A stretch of DNA of 43,295 nucleotides. Source: Tepidanaerobacter acetatoxydans_A (GTDB lineage: Bacteria > Bacillota > Thermosediminibacteria > Thermosediminibacterales > Tepidanaerobacteraceae). The position numbers were made by a program, and so were the translations under genes. This document shows positions 32,687 through 40,258 of the stretch, piece by piece. Numbering within the stretch: the stretch's first letter is position 1; every line of letters begins with the position of its first letter. The notes below the pieces were generated by a model. That model ran no database searches. It worked only from the letters and a program-made list of their open reading frames with translations, and had not been told where the DNA came from. The stretch lies in the NCBI GenBank assembly GCA_022840405.1, contig JALHJR010000013.1:1-43295 (forward strand), given 5' to 3'.

Positions 32687-32776
32687 ATGAAAGCTCAATA
32701 TAAATATTTTTAATTGCGATACTTATTTATAATGCTAATTTCTGCTGTTTAATGGGATGGGAGTGGAAGTTACTGC

Positions 32777-32798
32777 TTCATTTTGACTTGCATTTAGC
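32777..32798 (+). repeat. 22-nt repeat, copy 1 (copy 2 at 42788-42809)
   Basis: The segment starting TTCATTTTGACTTGCATT is repeated at 42788-42809 with a single G-to-A change (21 of 22 identical). Both copies lie in promoter-proximal intergenic DNA. Confidence 0.7.
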
Positions 32799-32825
32799 AC
32801 GGTAAGTAAAAAATTTAAAACGGCA

Positions 32826-32894
32826 TTGACACATTTGATACCTTGTAGTATAATTAAAATTTCAATTGACAAAATCCTCAAAATATGTTATTAT
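32826..32894 (+). promoter_or_regulatory. Tandem consensus promoters of the CarD-like gene
   Basis: P1 is a perfect TTGACA (32826-32831), 17 nt, TATAAT (32849-32854). P2 is TTGACA (32866-32871), 17 nt, TATTAT (32889-32894). They are spaced 40 bp apart. Confidence 0.75.
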
Positions 32895-32927
32895 ATTGCT
32901 ATATATATCTTGAGGAGGAGCACATGG

Positions 32928-33404
32928 ATGTTCAATATTGGAGATAAAGTTGTTTATCCAATGCATGGAGCAGGAGTGATAGAAGCTATAGAGGAAAAAG
33001 AAATACTTGGTGAAAAGCAAAAATATTATATTATGCGGATGCCCATAGGCGATATGAAAGTTATGATACCCTTAAACAATATAGAGGATATAGGAGTTAG
33101 GCAGGTGGTTGGGGACGAGGAGATAAGTGAGGTAATTAACATTTTACGCGGAGAAAAGAGCAAAATGTCTTCCAACTGGAACCGCCGCTACAGAGCAAAC
33201 ATGGATAAAATAAGAAGTGGGAATATATTCCAAGTGGCAGAAGTAGTCAGAAATTTATCACTTAGGGATAAAGAAAAAGGACTTTCAACCGGCGAACGTA
33301 AGATGCTTGAAAATGCAAAACATATACTCGTAAGTGAGATAGTGCTAAGCAAAAACATACAGGAAGATGAAGCACTTCAAATGATCGAAAATGCATTCAT
33401 TTGA
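32928..33404 (+). CDS. CarD/CdnL-family transcriptional regulator
   Basis: This 158-residue protein has an N-terminal CarD/TRCF RNA-polymerase-interaction domain (MFNIGDKVVYPMHGAGVIEAIEEKE, then YYIMRMPIGDMKVMIPL) and a helical C-terminal domain with SSNWNRRYRANMDKIRSGN and LSTGERKMLENAK. CarD/CdnL proteins bind the RNAP beta subunit and stabilise open promoter complexes, particularly at rRNA-type promoters. The start ATG 32928 lies 7 nt after GAGGAGGAG; the upstream in-frame part overlaps the tandem promoters and is not translated. It is transcribed alone, with a terminator starting inside the coding end. Confidence 0.9.
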   Translation: MFNIGDKVVYPMHGAGVIEAIEEKEILGEKQKYYIMRMPIGDMKVMIPLNNIEDIGVRQVVGDEEISEVINILRGEKSKMSSNWNRRYRANMDKIRSGNIFQVAEVVRNLSLRDKEKGLSTGERKMLENAKHILVSEIVLSKNIQEDEALQMIENAFI

Positions 33405-33421
33405 AGTGCATTTTTATTTTT
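33372..33421 (+). terminator. Terminator overlapping the CarD-like stop codon
   Basis: A perfect 13-bp stem GCACTTCAAATGA/TCATTTGAAGTGC (33372-33384 with 33397-33409) includes the TGA stop and is followed by ATTTTTATTTTT. Confidence 0.85.
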
Positions 33422-33546
33422 GTACATTATAATAAAAACTAGAAAGATTTTATATATAATATGCCTTTTGCAAATTGTGCCTCGACAGAAGCCTTTGTTT
33501 TGCCATAAATTTACTTGGTGGTATGGATTTAATTGTTTTTTTATTA

Positions 33547-33591
33547 TATAATGATTGGAAAGTAAAATAAAAATCATTATAATGATTATAA
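33547..33591 (+). promoter_or_regulatory. Possible promoter and exact PerR box in front of yacL-ispD-ispF
   Basis: A TATAAT at 33547-33552 has only a weak -35 (TGGATT, 33524-33529). Downstream, TTATAAT-G-ATTATAA (33577-33591) is a 15-of-15 match to the B. subtilis PerR consensus. It also forms part of the overlapping palindrome AATCATTATAATGATT. It lies in the leader, just before the AGGAGGTGA ribosome binding site. Confidence 0.6.
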
Positions 33592-33612
33592 TTTAAACAG
33601 GAGGTGACATTA

Positions 33613-34701
33613 TTGGCAAATAAAGCCGCACGAATGATTATTACAATTATTGGTTTTGCTATTGGATTTCAGATTATGTTCCTAATGCTTTATTTTAACA
33701 ACTATTTGGGTTTTTTTCATTTAGACTATCTCCCTACTCTTGCTGTTGAGCTTGTAGGTACCCTTATTATCGGAATCATTTTTTATTTTTTAAGCCCACG
33801 TATTATTAGTATCTGCATAAAGGCTAAAGATTGGATCGAAAATAAACTTCAAACGACGCCTATGCAGGATATATTATATGGATTTTTAGGCACTGTGATG
33901 GGTCTTTTGCTGGCAAATCTTTTTACACGAGCATTTCTTGGCATACCGTGGATAGGCGGGTATATCCCTATTATATTTAACATCATAATGGCCTATTTGG
34001 GTGCGAGCATTGCTCTCAAGAAAAAAGATGAACTGTCGAACATCATTTCATCTTCCCTGGGAACCTTGCAAAAGAAGAAGAAAAAACCGGCTGTTATAAA
34101 TTTAGTAAAACCTAAAATACTAGATACAAGTGTAATTATAGACGGCCGCATAGCCGACATTTGCCGAACGGGTTTTATTGAAGGTACTTTAGTTATTCCG
34201 GGATTTGTACTAGAAGAGTTAAGACATATCGCCGATTCTTCGGATGGTCTCAAGAGAAACCGAGGCAGAAGAGGCTTGGATATTTTAAATAGGATACAAA
34301 AAGAACTTGATATAGAAGTTGAGATTTATGAAGGGGATTTTGATGATATAGCCGAGGTAGACAGCAAGTTGGTGAAACTTGCTCAGGTTCTTGAAGGATG
34401 TATCATTACCAATGATTTCAACCTGAACAAAGTGGCTGAATTTCAAAAGGTAAAGGTGCTCAATATTAACGAACTTGCTAATGCTGTGAAACCAGTGGTA
34501 CTCCCTGGCGAGGAAATGATGGTTCAGGTTATTAAAGATGGTAAAGAAATGGGTCAAGGTGTGGCCTATCTAGATGACGGAACTATGATAGTGGTGGACG
34601 GAGGGAAAAAATATATTGGGGATACCATAGAAGTGGTAGTTACCAGTGTACTGCAAACCGCCGCCGGAAGGATGATATTTGCAAAGCCGAAATCCTTATA
34701 A
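33613..34701 (+). CDS. yacL: PIN/TRAM domain membrane protein (YacL type)
   Basis: This 362-residue protein has four N-terminal membrane segments (about 8-35, 42-65, 88-105 and 112-130), then a PIN nuclease domain starting KILDTSVIIDGRIADICRTG with acidic residues in DGRIAD, LEELRHIADSSD and ITNDFNLNKVA. A C-terminal TRAM domain follows (VQVIKDGKEMGQGVAYLDDGTMIVV). It is a predicted membrane-anchored RNase or RNA-binding protein of unknown target. It precedes ispD and ispF, as in Bacillus. TTG 33613 lies 8 nt after AGGAGG. Confidence 0.9.
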   Translation: MANKAARMIITIIGFAIGFQIMFLMLYFNNYLGFFHLDYLPTLAVELVGTLIIGIIFYFLSPRIISICIKAKDWIENKLQTTPMQDILYGFLGTVMGLLLANLFTRAFLGIPWIGGYIPIIFNIIMAYLGASIALKKKDELSNIISSSLGTLQKKKKKPAVINLVKPKILDTSVIIDGRIADICRTGFIEGTLVIPGFVLEELRHIADSSDGLKRNRGRRGLDILNRIQKELDIEVEIYEGDFDDIAEVDSKLVKLAQVLEGCIITNDFNLNKVAEFQKVKVLNINELANAVKPVVLPGEEMMVQVIKDGKEMGQGVAYLDDGTMIVVDGGKKYIGDTIEVVVTSVLQTAAGRMIFAKPKSL

Positions 34702-34718
34702 CTTGAGGTGAATTGTTT

Positions 34719-35420
34719 ATGCAGGTTAGTGCTGTAATAGCTGCAGGCGGTCACGGAAAACGTATGAACAGCAGTGTTAGTAAGCAATTTTTAACAATAA
34801 AAGGTCATCCTATCCTATACTATACTTTAAATAAATTTGAAAAGATGGATGTTATAAGCTCAATTGTTCTGGTAACAGGTATAGATGATATGAATTACAC
34901 CAGAGATGAAGTAATCCGAAAATATGGATTTAAAAAAGTAAAACTAGTCGAAGGTGGCAAAGAACGCCAAGATTCTGTTTACAACGGTTTAAGAGAACTC
35001 TCTCCTCAAACCGATATTGTTGTTATACATGACGGTGTAAGACCATTTGTTCCGATAAAGCTCATAGAAAAAAGCATAACTGCTGCAGTGAAGTATAAAG
35101 CAGTTGGTGTGGCTGTACCGGTAAAAGATACTATTAAAATTGTCGGCAACGGCAATACAATAAAGAGCACACCTGACCGTAAAACCCTTTGGTCCATTCA
35201 AACACCGCAAACTTTCAAGTATGACCTTATTTTGGCGGCTTATGAAAAGGCTTTAAGCGAAGACTTTTATGGAACAGACGATACGGTATTGGTGGAGCGC
35301 ATGGGATTGCCCGTTAAAATTATCGAAGGCGCTTATGAAAATATTAAAATTACTACGCCGGAAGATATAATTTTCGCTGAAGCCTTTGTGGCTCTGGGAT
35401 TTGGAGATTTCAGGAGGTAA
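34719..35420 (+). CDS. ispD: 2-C-methyl-D-erythritol 4-phosphate cytidylyltransferase
   Basis: This 233-residue nucleotidyltransferase starts SAVIAAGGHGKRMNSSVSKQF, the CTP-binding GxGxRM...KQF motif (Ser replaces the common Pro before KQF). VIHDGVRPFV and the C-terminal TDDTVLVERMG and KITTPEDI are typical. It makes CDP-methylerythritol in the MEP isoprenoid pathway. The ATG at 34719 is 8 nt after GAGGTG. ispF follows after 3 nt, with its ribosome binding site in the ispD end. Confidence 0.95.
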   Translation: MQVSAVIAAGGHGKRMNSSVSKQFLTIKGHPILYYTLNKFEKMDVISSIVLVTGIDDMNYTRDEVIRKYGFKKVKLVEGGKERQDSVYNGLRELSPQTDIVVIHDGVRPFVPIKLIEKSITAAVKYKAVGVAVPVKDTIKIVGNGNTIKSTPDRKTLWSIQTPQTFKYDLILAAYEKALSEDFYGTDDTVLVERMGLPVKIIEGAYENIKITTPEDIIFAEAFVALGFGDFRR

Positions 35421-35423
35421 GAT

Positions 35424-35897
35424 ATGAGAATTGGCTTAGGTTTTGATGTCCATAAACTTGTAGCGGGTAGAAAGCTTGTGCTTGGTGGAGTGATAATTCC
35501 ATTTGAAAAGGGATTATTGGGTCATTCGGATGCAGATGTGCTGGTTCATGCCGTAAATGATGCCTTGTTAGGAGCTGCAGCTTTGGGAGATATAGGCAAG
35601 CACTTTCCAGATAATGATACGACATATAAGGATATAAGCAGCCTGATATTACTTAAAAGGGTAAAAGAACTTTTAAGTGATGCGGGATATCAAGTTGTCA
35701 ATATCGATTCGGTAATATGTGCTCAAAAACCAAAACTGTCAACTTATATTGGTAATATGTGCAAAAATATTGCGGATACCCTAGATGTGGATATAGATAG
35801 AATCAGTGTAAAGGCCACCACCACAGAAGAATTAGGCTTTGAAGGCCGAGGTGAAGGCATTTCTGCACAAGCTATATGTATGATTGAAAAAATATAA
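35424..35897 (+). CDS. ispF: 2-C-methyl-D-erythritol 2,4-cyclodiphosphate synthase
   Basis: This 157-residue protein starts MRIGLGFDVHKL with the metal-binding Asp and His, and has LLGHSDADVLVHAVNDALLGAAALGDIGKHFP and a C-terminal TTTEELGFEGRGEGI. It forms the trimeric zinc enzyme that cyclises the MEP pathway intermediate. AGGAGG lies 7 nt before the ATG. The stop is followed by the promoter of the T-box transcript. Confidence 0.96.
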   Translation: MRIGLGFDVHKLVAGRKLVLGGVIIPFEKGLLGHSDADVLVHAVNDALLGAAALGDIGKHFPDNDTTYKDISSLILLKRVKELLSDAGYQVVNIDSVICAQKPKLSTYIGNMCKNIADTLDVDIDRISVKATTTEELGFEGRGEGISAQAICMIEKI

Positions 35898-35911
35898 ATT
35901 TTAGCAGATAC

Positions 35912-35940
35912 TTGACTTTAGACCGGAAATTTAATAGTAT
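35912..35940 (+). promoter_or_regulatory. Promoter of the cysE-cysS T-box transcript
   Basis: TTGACT (35912-35917) and TAGTAT (35935-35940) are 17 nt apart, about 6 nt before the first leader bases. Confidence 0.6.
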
Positions 35941-35946
35941 ATAAAC

Positions 35947-36175
35947 AAAATAAAAAATAGCGAAGCGTTGAAGGGATTTGTAGGCTTGACACCCCTTGCA
36001 GAGAGAAACCGTCACCGGCTGAAAGCGGTTTTAAGGAAGACAAGACCGAAATTGCATCCCAGAGCTCATACCTTGAATTAAGTAGAGGTTATGCGGCTGT
36101 AAGCCGTTAAAGCTGAAGTTATAAGACAGAGTGGAACCGCGAGTCCTTCGCCTCTGATGAGGCGAAGGACTTTTT
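35947..36175 (+). promoter_or_regulatory. Cysteine-specific T-box leader with terminator
   Basis: A 229-nt leader ends with the T-box core GAGTGGAACCGCG (36130-36142) and an intrinsic terminator (11-bp stem 36143-36153 with 36160-36170, then TTTTT). The specifier is read as TGC (36053-36055) in GAAATTGCATCCC, the Cys codon. The acceptor-binding TGGA (36132-36135) pairs with the UCCA end of a tRNA having U73, as tRNA-Cys does. Both contact points therefore agree with the downstream cysE and cysS. Confidence 0.92.
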
Positions 36176-36288
36176 GCGTTTGTTACAAAGTTGGTATAGC
36201 TCTATTGAAGGGAGCGATCTTTAATTATTTTGGAGAGCATCTGCACTAATATAGAAAAATGAAAAAACGAAAATAGGAGGCAAGCAGA

Positions 36289-36963
36289 ATGTTAGATACT
36301 ATAAAACAGGACATAAGAGTTGTCTTTGAAAGGGATCCCGCTGCTAAGAGCGTAGTAGAGATTATATTGTGCTATCCGGGCTTTCACGCAATCTTACTGC
36401 ATCGCATGGCCCACAGCTTTTATAAGCATAATTTAATTCTAATAGCCAGGCTCATTTCACAGATAAATCGTTTTTTAACGGGGATTGAAATTCATCCGGG
36501 CGCAAAAATAGGCAAAGGATTCTTCATAGACCATGGTATGGGTGTAGTTATAGGTGAAACGACCGAAATAGGTGACAATGTGACACTGTATCAGGGAGTA
36601 ACCCTTGGCGGCACAGGCAAGGAAAAAGGTAAGCGGCATCCTACATTAGGTAATAATATTGTCGTGGGGTCGGGAGCAAAAGTTCTAGGGCCTGTGAAAA
36701 TCGGCGATAATTCTAAGATTGGGGCCGGAGCCGTTGTATTAAAAGATGTACCTTCTAATTCTACAGTGGTAGGAATACCGGGTAAGGCGGTAGTTCGTCA
36801 AAATATAGACTTTGCCGATACAGATTTTACCAAAGTCGATTTAAATCATCACCTTCTTCCAGACCCTGTAGCAGACATGATGAGGAGTTTGCAGAAAAAG
36901 ATAGAAACTTTAGAGATGAGGATTGCATTTTTAGAAAAGGAACTTAACTCAAAAACAGGATAA
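36289..36963 (+). CDS. cysE: Serine O-acetyltransferase
   Basis: This 224-residue protein has an N-terminal helical part (DIRVVFERDPAAKSVVEIIL) and a left-handed beta-helix of hexapeptide repeats (GEIHPGAKIGKGFFIDHG-like section, GVTLGGTGKEKGKRHPTLG, IGAGAVVLKDVP). It acetylates serine with acetyl-CoA to O-acetylserine for cysteine synthesis. It is the first gene behind the Cys T-box, so uncharged tRNA-Cys raises both cysteine supply and its tRNA charging. The C-terminal 30 residues form a charged coiled-coil-like helix. AGGAGG precedes the ATG. Confidence 0.95.
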   Translation: MLDTIKQDIRVVFERDPAAKSVVEIILCYPGFHAILLHRMAHSFYKHNLILIARLISQINRFLTGIEIHPGAKIGKGFFIDHGMGVVIGETTEIGDNVTLYQGVTLGGTGKEKGKRHPTLGNNIVVGSGAKVLGPVKIGDNSKIGAGAVVLKDVPSNSTVVGIPGKAVVRQNIDFADTDFTKVDLNHHLLPDPVADMMRSLQKKIETLEMRIAFLEKELNSKTG

Positions 36964-37019
36964 ACCAATATTCATATTTCAAAGCAGCAACTGAATATGG
37001 CAGGCAAATACTACATTTT

Positions 37020-37039
37020 ACAATAAAGGCCTTTATTGT
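37020..37039 (+). other. 20-bp perfect palindrome between cysE and cysS
   Basis: ACAATAAAGGCCTTTATTGT is self-complementary. As RNA it could form a short hairpin with a GGCC loop followed by TCTAAT, a weak attenuator at most. Confidence 0.45.
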
Positions 37040-37103
37040 TCTAATCTAACAGGTGCGGTCAAAAGACTGCCCTTTAGAAATCTTATATGGAGGGAATATT
37101 CAA

Positions 37104-38504
37104 ATGCTAATATACAATACACTTACAAGAAAAAAAGAAGAATTTGTACCATTAGAAGATAATCATGTAAAAATGTATACATGCGGTCCGACGGTCTACG
37201 ATTTTTTTCACATTGGTAATGCACGAGTTTTTATTACATTTGACATGGTCAGAAACTATTTAAAATTTCGCGGTTATGATGTGACATTTGTCCAAAACTT
37301 CACTGATATTGATGATAAAATGATAAAAAGAGCAAATGATGAGGGTATAACTGTAAAAGAACTGGGAGAGCGCTTTATAGGAGAATATTTCCACGACGCA
37401 GATGCACTAGGGATAACGCGGGCAGATGTCCATCCTAGAGCAACCGAACACATTGATGGAATAATCGATTTAATAAAGATTTTAGTGGAAAAAGGATATG
37501 CCTATGAAGTAAATGGTGATGTCTACTATAGAACCAGTAAATTTAAGGATTATGGAAAACTTTCACATCAAAACATCGATGAATTGAAGTCCGGTGCTCG
37601 AATCGAACCCGGAGAGCAGAAAAAAGATCCGATAGATTTTGCATTGTGGAAAGCACAGAAGCCGGGAGAGCCAGCATGGGACAGCCCGTGGGGGAAGGGG
37701 CGTCCGGGATGGCATATTGAATGTTCAGTCATGGCTATGAAGTATCTTGGAGAAACTATTGACATACACGGCGGCGGTCCTGATCTTATTTTTCCTCACC
37801 ATGAAAATGAGATTGCTCAAAGTGAAGCTGCTACAGGGAAGCCTTTTGCACGGTTTTTTATGCATGTTGGATATCTCAATATCAATAATCAAAAAATGTC
37901 TAAATCCTTAGGGAATTTTTTTACGGTTCGCGATATATTAAAAATCTATGATCCTGAAGTTTTGCGGTTTTTTATGCTATCATCACACTATCGAAATCCT
38001 ATTAATTTCAGTCAGGATTTAATGGAGCAGGCTAAAAACTCATTGGAACGCCTGCATAATGCCATATATAGCATGGAACATCTTGAAAGAGTAGCACAAG
38101 ATAAAGATCTTACAGAGGATGATGAGAAGTATCTAGACAAGCTTGAAATTAATAAGAATGAATTTATAAAAGCAATGGATGATGATTTTAACACTGCCGA
38201 TGCAATTGCATCTCTTTTTAACATAGTAAGGGAATATAACATGTTTGTTGGCGAGAACTCTCCTAAAAAGCTTATAGTCGATACAAAAGAAGCACTACTT
38301 ACTCTGGGAAGTGTGTTGGGGCTTTTTGGCAAATTTATGGAAAAGACCTTACTGGATGAAGAAATTGAGCAAAAAATAATAGAAAGAGAGCAAGCCAGGA
38401 AGGAAAAAAACTATGCACTTGCTGATAAAATCCGCGATGACTTGAAAGCTCAAGGAATAATTTTAGAGGATACACCGGCGGGTGTTCGCTGGAAACGGCT
38501 GTAG
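37104..38504 (+). CDS. cysS: Cysteinyl-tRNA synthetase
   Basis: This is a 466-residue class I synthetase. The first zinc Cys is in MYTCGPTVYDFFHIGNAR with the HIGH-like HIGN. Further zinc ligands lie in GWHIECSVMAM and HHENE, and the KMSKS loop is NNQKMSKSLGN. The C-terminal anticodon-binding helices follow, with REQARKEKNYALADKIRDDL. The ATG at 37104 has GGAGGG 9 nt upstream; an upstream ATG at 37053 has none. It is in one transcript with cysE behind the T-box. mrnC overlaps or directly follows. Confidence 0.96.
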   Translation: MLIYNTLTRKKEEFVPLEDNHVKMYTCGPTVYDFFHIGNARVFITFDMVRNYLKFRGYDVTFVQNFTDIDDKMIKRANDEGITVKELGERFIGEYFHDADALGITRADVHPRATEHIDGIIDLIKILVEKGYAYEVNGDVYYRTSKFKDYGKLSHQNIDELKSGARIEPGEQKKDPIDFALWKAQKPGEPAWDSPWGKGRPGWHIECSVMAMKYLGETIDIHGGGPDLIFPHHENEIAQSEAATGKPFARFFMHVGYLNINNQKMSKSLGNFFTVRDILKIYDPEVLRFFMLSSHYRNPINFSQDLMEQAKNSLERLHNAIYSMEHLERVAQDKDLTEDDEKYLDKLEINKNEFIKAMDDDFNTADAIASLFNIVREYNMFVGENSPKKLIVDTKEALLTLGSVLGLFGKFMEKTLLDEEIEQKIIEREQARKEKNYALADKIRDDLKAQGIILEDTPAGVRWKRL

Positions 38505-38523
38505 AAACCAAGGAGGGATAATT

Positions 38524-38922
38524 ATTCCAGATAATATTGATGGCAAATTAGATGCAAATTCGCTATCGGCATTAGCTTTGGCCTTTGTAGGAGATTCGGT
38601 ATTTGACTTATTTATTAGGACAATGCTGGTTGGAAGTGGTAAAAAAGTAAGAGACCTTCACAAGGAAGCCGTGAGCTATGTGAAGGCCTCGGCACAAGCT
38701 GCTATCTTGAAAGCACTGGAACCAAAACTTACCTCAGAAGAAAGAGATATAGTAAGAAATGCTAGAAATGCTAAGGTTAATACGATTCCAAAACATGCCG
38801 ATATTATGGAATATCATTACAGCACTGCTTTTGAGGCACTTCTGGGGTATCTTTACCTTACCGGACAAAACCGGCGCTTAAATGAAATCTTGCTGATGGC
38901 ATATAATAAAGACCTGCAATAG
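38524..38922 (+). CDS. mrnC: Mini-ribonuclease III, probably starting on AUU
   Basis: This 132-residue RNase III catalytic domain without a dsRNA-binding domain shows LALAFVGDSVFDLFIRT, RNARNAKVNTIPKHAD and YHYSTAFEALLGYLYL. Mini-III trims 23S rRNA ends in Firmicutes. No ATG, GTG or TTG exists near the expected N-terminus. AAGGAGGG (38510-38517) is followed by ATA-ATT-ATT-CCA, so the ATT at 38524 has the right spacing of 7 nt. The only canonical in-frame start is a GTG at 38482 inside cysS, without a good Shine-Dalgarno, adding 14 residues unlike the family. Confidence 0.88.
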   Translation: MPDNIDGKLDANSLSALALAFVGDSVFDLFIRTMLVGSGKKVRDLHKEAVSYVKASAQAAILKALEPKLTSEERDIVRNARNAKVNTIPKHADIMEYHYSTAFEALLGYLYLTGQNRRLNEILLMAYNKDLQ

Positions 38923-38938
38923 TTTGAATATTTTAATC

Positions 38939-40099
38939 CTATTTTGACGGCGGATACTTACCACAGCCAAAATCGCCTTCAGGGCAGTAACCCAATTTTT
39001 CACATGGAGCTCCGGCTTTTTCAAAAAGGCTTGGAGCAATTTTTTTAACCTCAGATAACATTAAATTTGCCAATTGCCGAATTTCTGTTTGAGCACGCTC
39101 ACAACAGCGTAAGTTAAAGAAATTATACAAGCTTCTTACGTTCATTGTCATAACTAACCTTGTCTGAGTGCCAAGGGGCAGTATGTACCTTGCGTCTTCT
39201 TGGTCGATACCGGCCCTAATCAAATCAATATAGTGCTTTTTGCAGGCATCAAGGCCTTTGATATATGTCAGCAATGCTTTTACGCTTTTAGAGATGCTTT
39301 CGGGCGCCATGGCATAGTACTTCTGATCAATAAAATTCTGCATAATTGAGAGGATTTCCTCATTAAGCTGTGCACTTTTGCTGCATAAACCAAGGAGTTT
39401 GTCCTCGCTGTAAAGAGATGCGGTAAAATCCAGATTTTCATAAATATATCTTACAAAATTTAAAGTAGATTCATTTTTTATTAATAATTTTGTATCACTT
39501 GAAATAATATTAAAATGAGAATCCTTAAGTATAGATTTAAGTTCTAAAGGAAAAGCAATAAAAAACCCCGGATTATCCGGACTTTCAGATAACATCCCTG
39601 CCCCGTCAAAAATACCGCGAATATATGATGGCTTATGCAAATCAATAATATTTTCCGGTGTTTGGCCCTTTATGTGATTTTTTTCCGTAAGAGATGGATT
39701 AATATTGACTTCCTGACCTGATAATTTAGCAGCAAGTGCAAGCCCTTCCAGATAACTTGCATTTTCAGATGCAGAATCATCATTGTAAACTTCTAGTGAT
39801 ATTTCTTTATCAAAAGGATTATTGTATCTTAGGCTTTGAACTGAATAAGATGCGATGCGATGCCGCGTAATCTGAGCCAATAGAGTGCGGCTTACTCCGT
39901 CTATGGCAAAAGTGAAATTTACATGTTCCATAGGAGACATATGCCCCATATCCATAAGCTTTTTAATAAATGATGTGGCTTTTTCCTGGCTGAAATTTTC
40001 CATTATCTGTGTTGCACTGATTTTGGAATAACAAAGACGTGCTGCAGCCGCTACGGTTTTTTCCGGTTCCGGTGTATGAGCTAAAATTGTAACTTTCAT
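38939..40099 (-). CDS. thyX: Flavin-dependent thymidylate synthase ThyX with internal LAGLIDADG-like insertion
   Basis: ThyX methylates dUMP using FAD, NADPH and methylenetetrahydrofolate. The signature RHRxxSxxxxSxR is present at 79-91 (RHRIASYSVQSLR). The C-terminal half (from about 261) has EDARYILPLGTQTRLVMTMN and SLYNFFNLRCCERAQTEIRQLA. The protein is 386 residues against the usual 220-260. Residues about 94-260 have no ThyX counterpart and include SYIRGIFDGAGM, a LAGLIDADG-type motif with the catalytic Asp replaced by Ala. The tail CPEGDFGCG is seen in clostridial ThyX. AAGGAGG precedes the ATG. The gene is convergent with mrnC, 16 nt away, with no terminator between. Confidence 0.9.
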   Translation of the reverse strand: MKVTILAHTPEPEKTVAAAARLCYSKISATQIMENFSQEKATSFIKKLMDMGHMSPMEHVNFTFAIDGVSRTLLAQITRHRIASYSVQSLRYNNPFDKEISLEVYNDDSASENASYLEGLALAAKLSGQEVNINPSLTEKNHIKGQTPENIIDLHKPSYIRGIFDGAGMLSESPDNPGFFIAFPLELKSILKDSHFNIISSDTKLLIKNESTLNFVRYIYENLDFTASLYSEDKLLGLCSKSAQLNEEILSIMQNFIDQKYYAMAPESISKSVKALLTYIKGLDACKKHYIDLIRAGIDQEDARYILPLGTQTRLVMTMNVRSLYNFFNLRCCERAQTEIRQLANLMLSEVKKIAPSLFEKAGAPCEKLGYCPEGDFGCGKYPPSK

Positions 40100-40258
40100 T
40101 AGAACAGCCTCCTTGACTTTTTTGAAAAATTAAAATATCATTTGTACAAACCTTTTCTAATTATATCATATAACGATATCGCACCGCAGCAAAGTTGCGA
40201 TTAAAAAAAAATAACACCAATAAAATGATAAATTACTACACAGCAGGAGCTGATTGAG

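Noticed and set aside
36176..36288. A second regulatory RNA between the T-box terminator and cysE
   Set aside because: The 113-nt stretch shows only a ribosome binding site and AT-rich sequence without a stable fold I could recognise.
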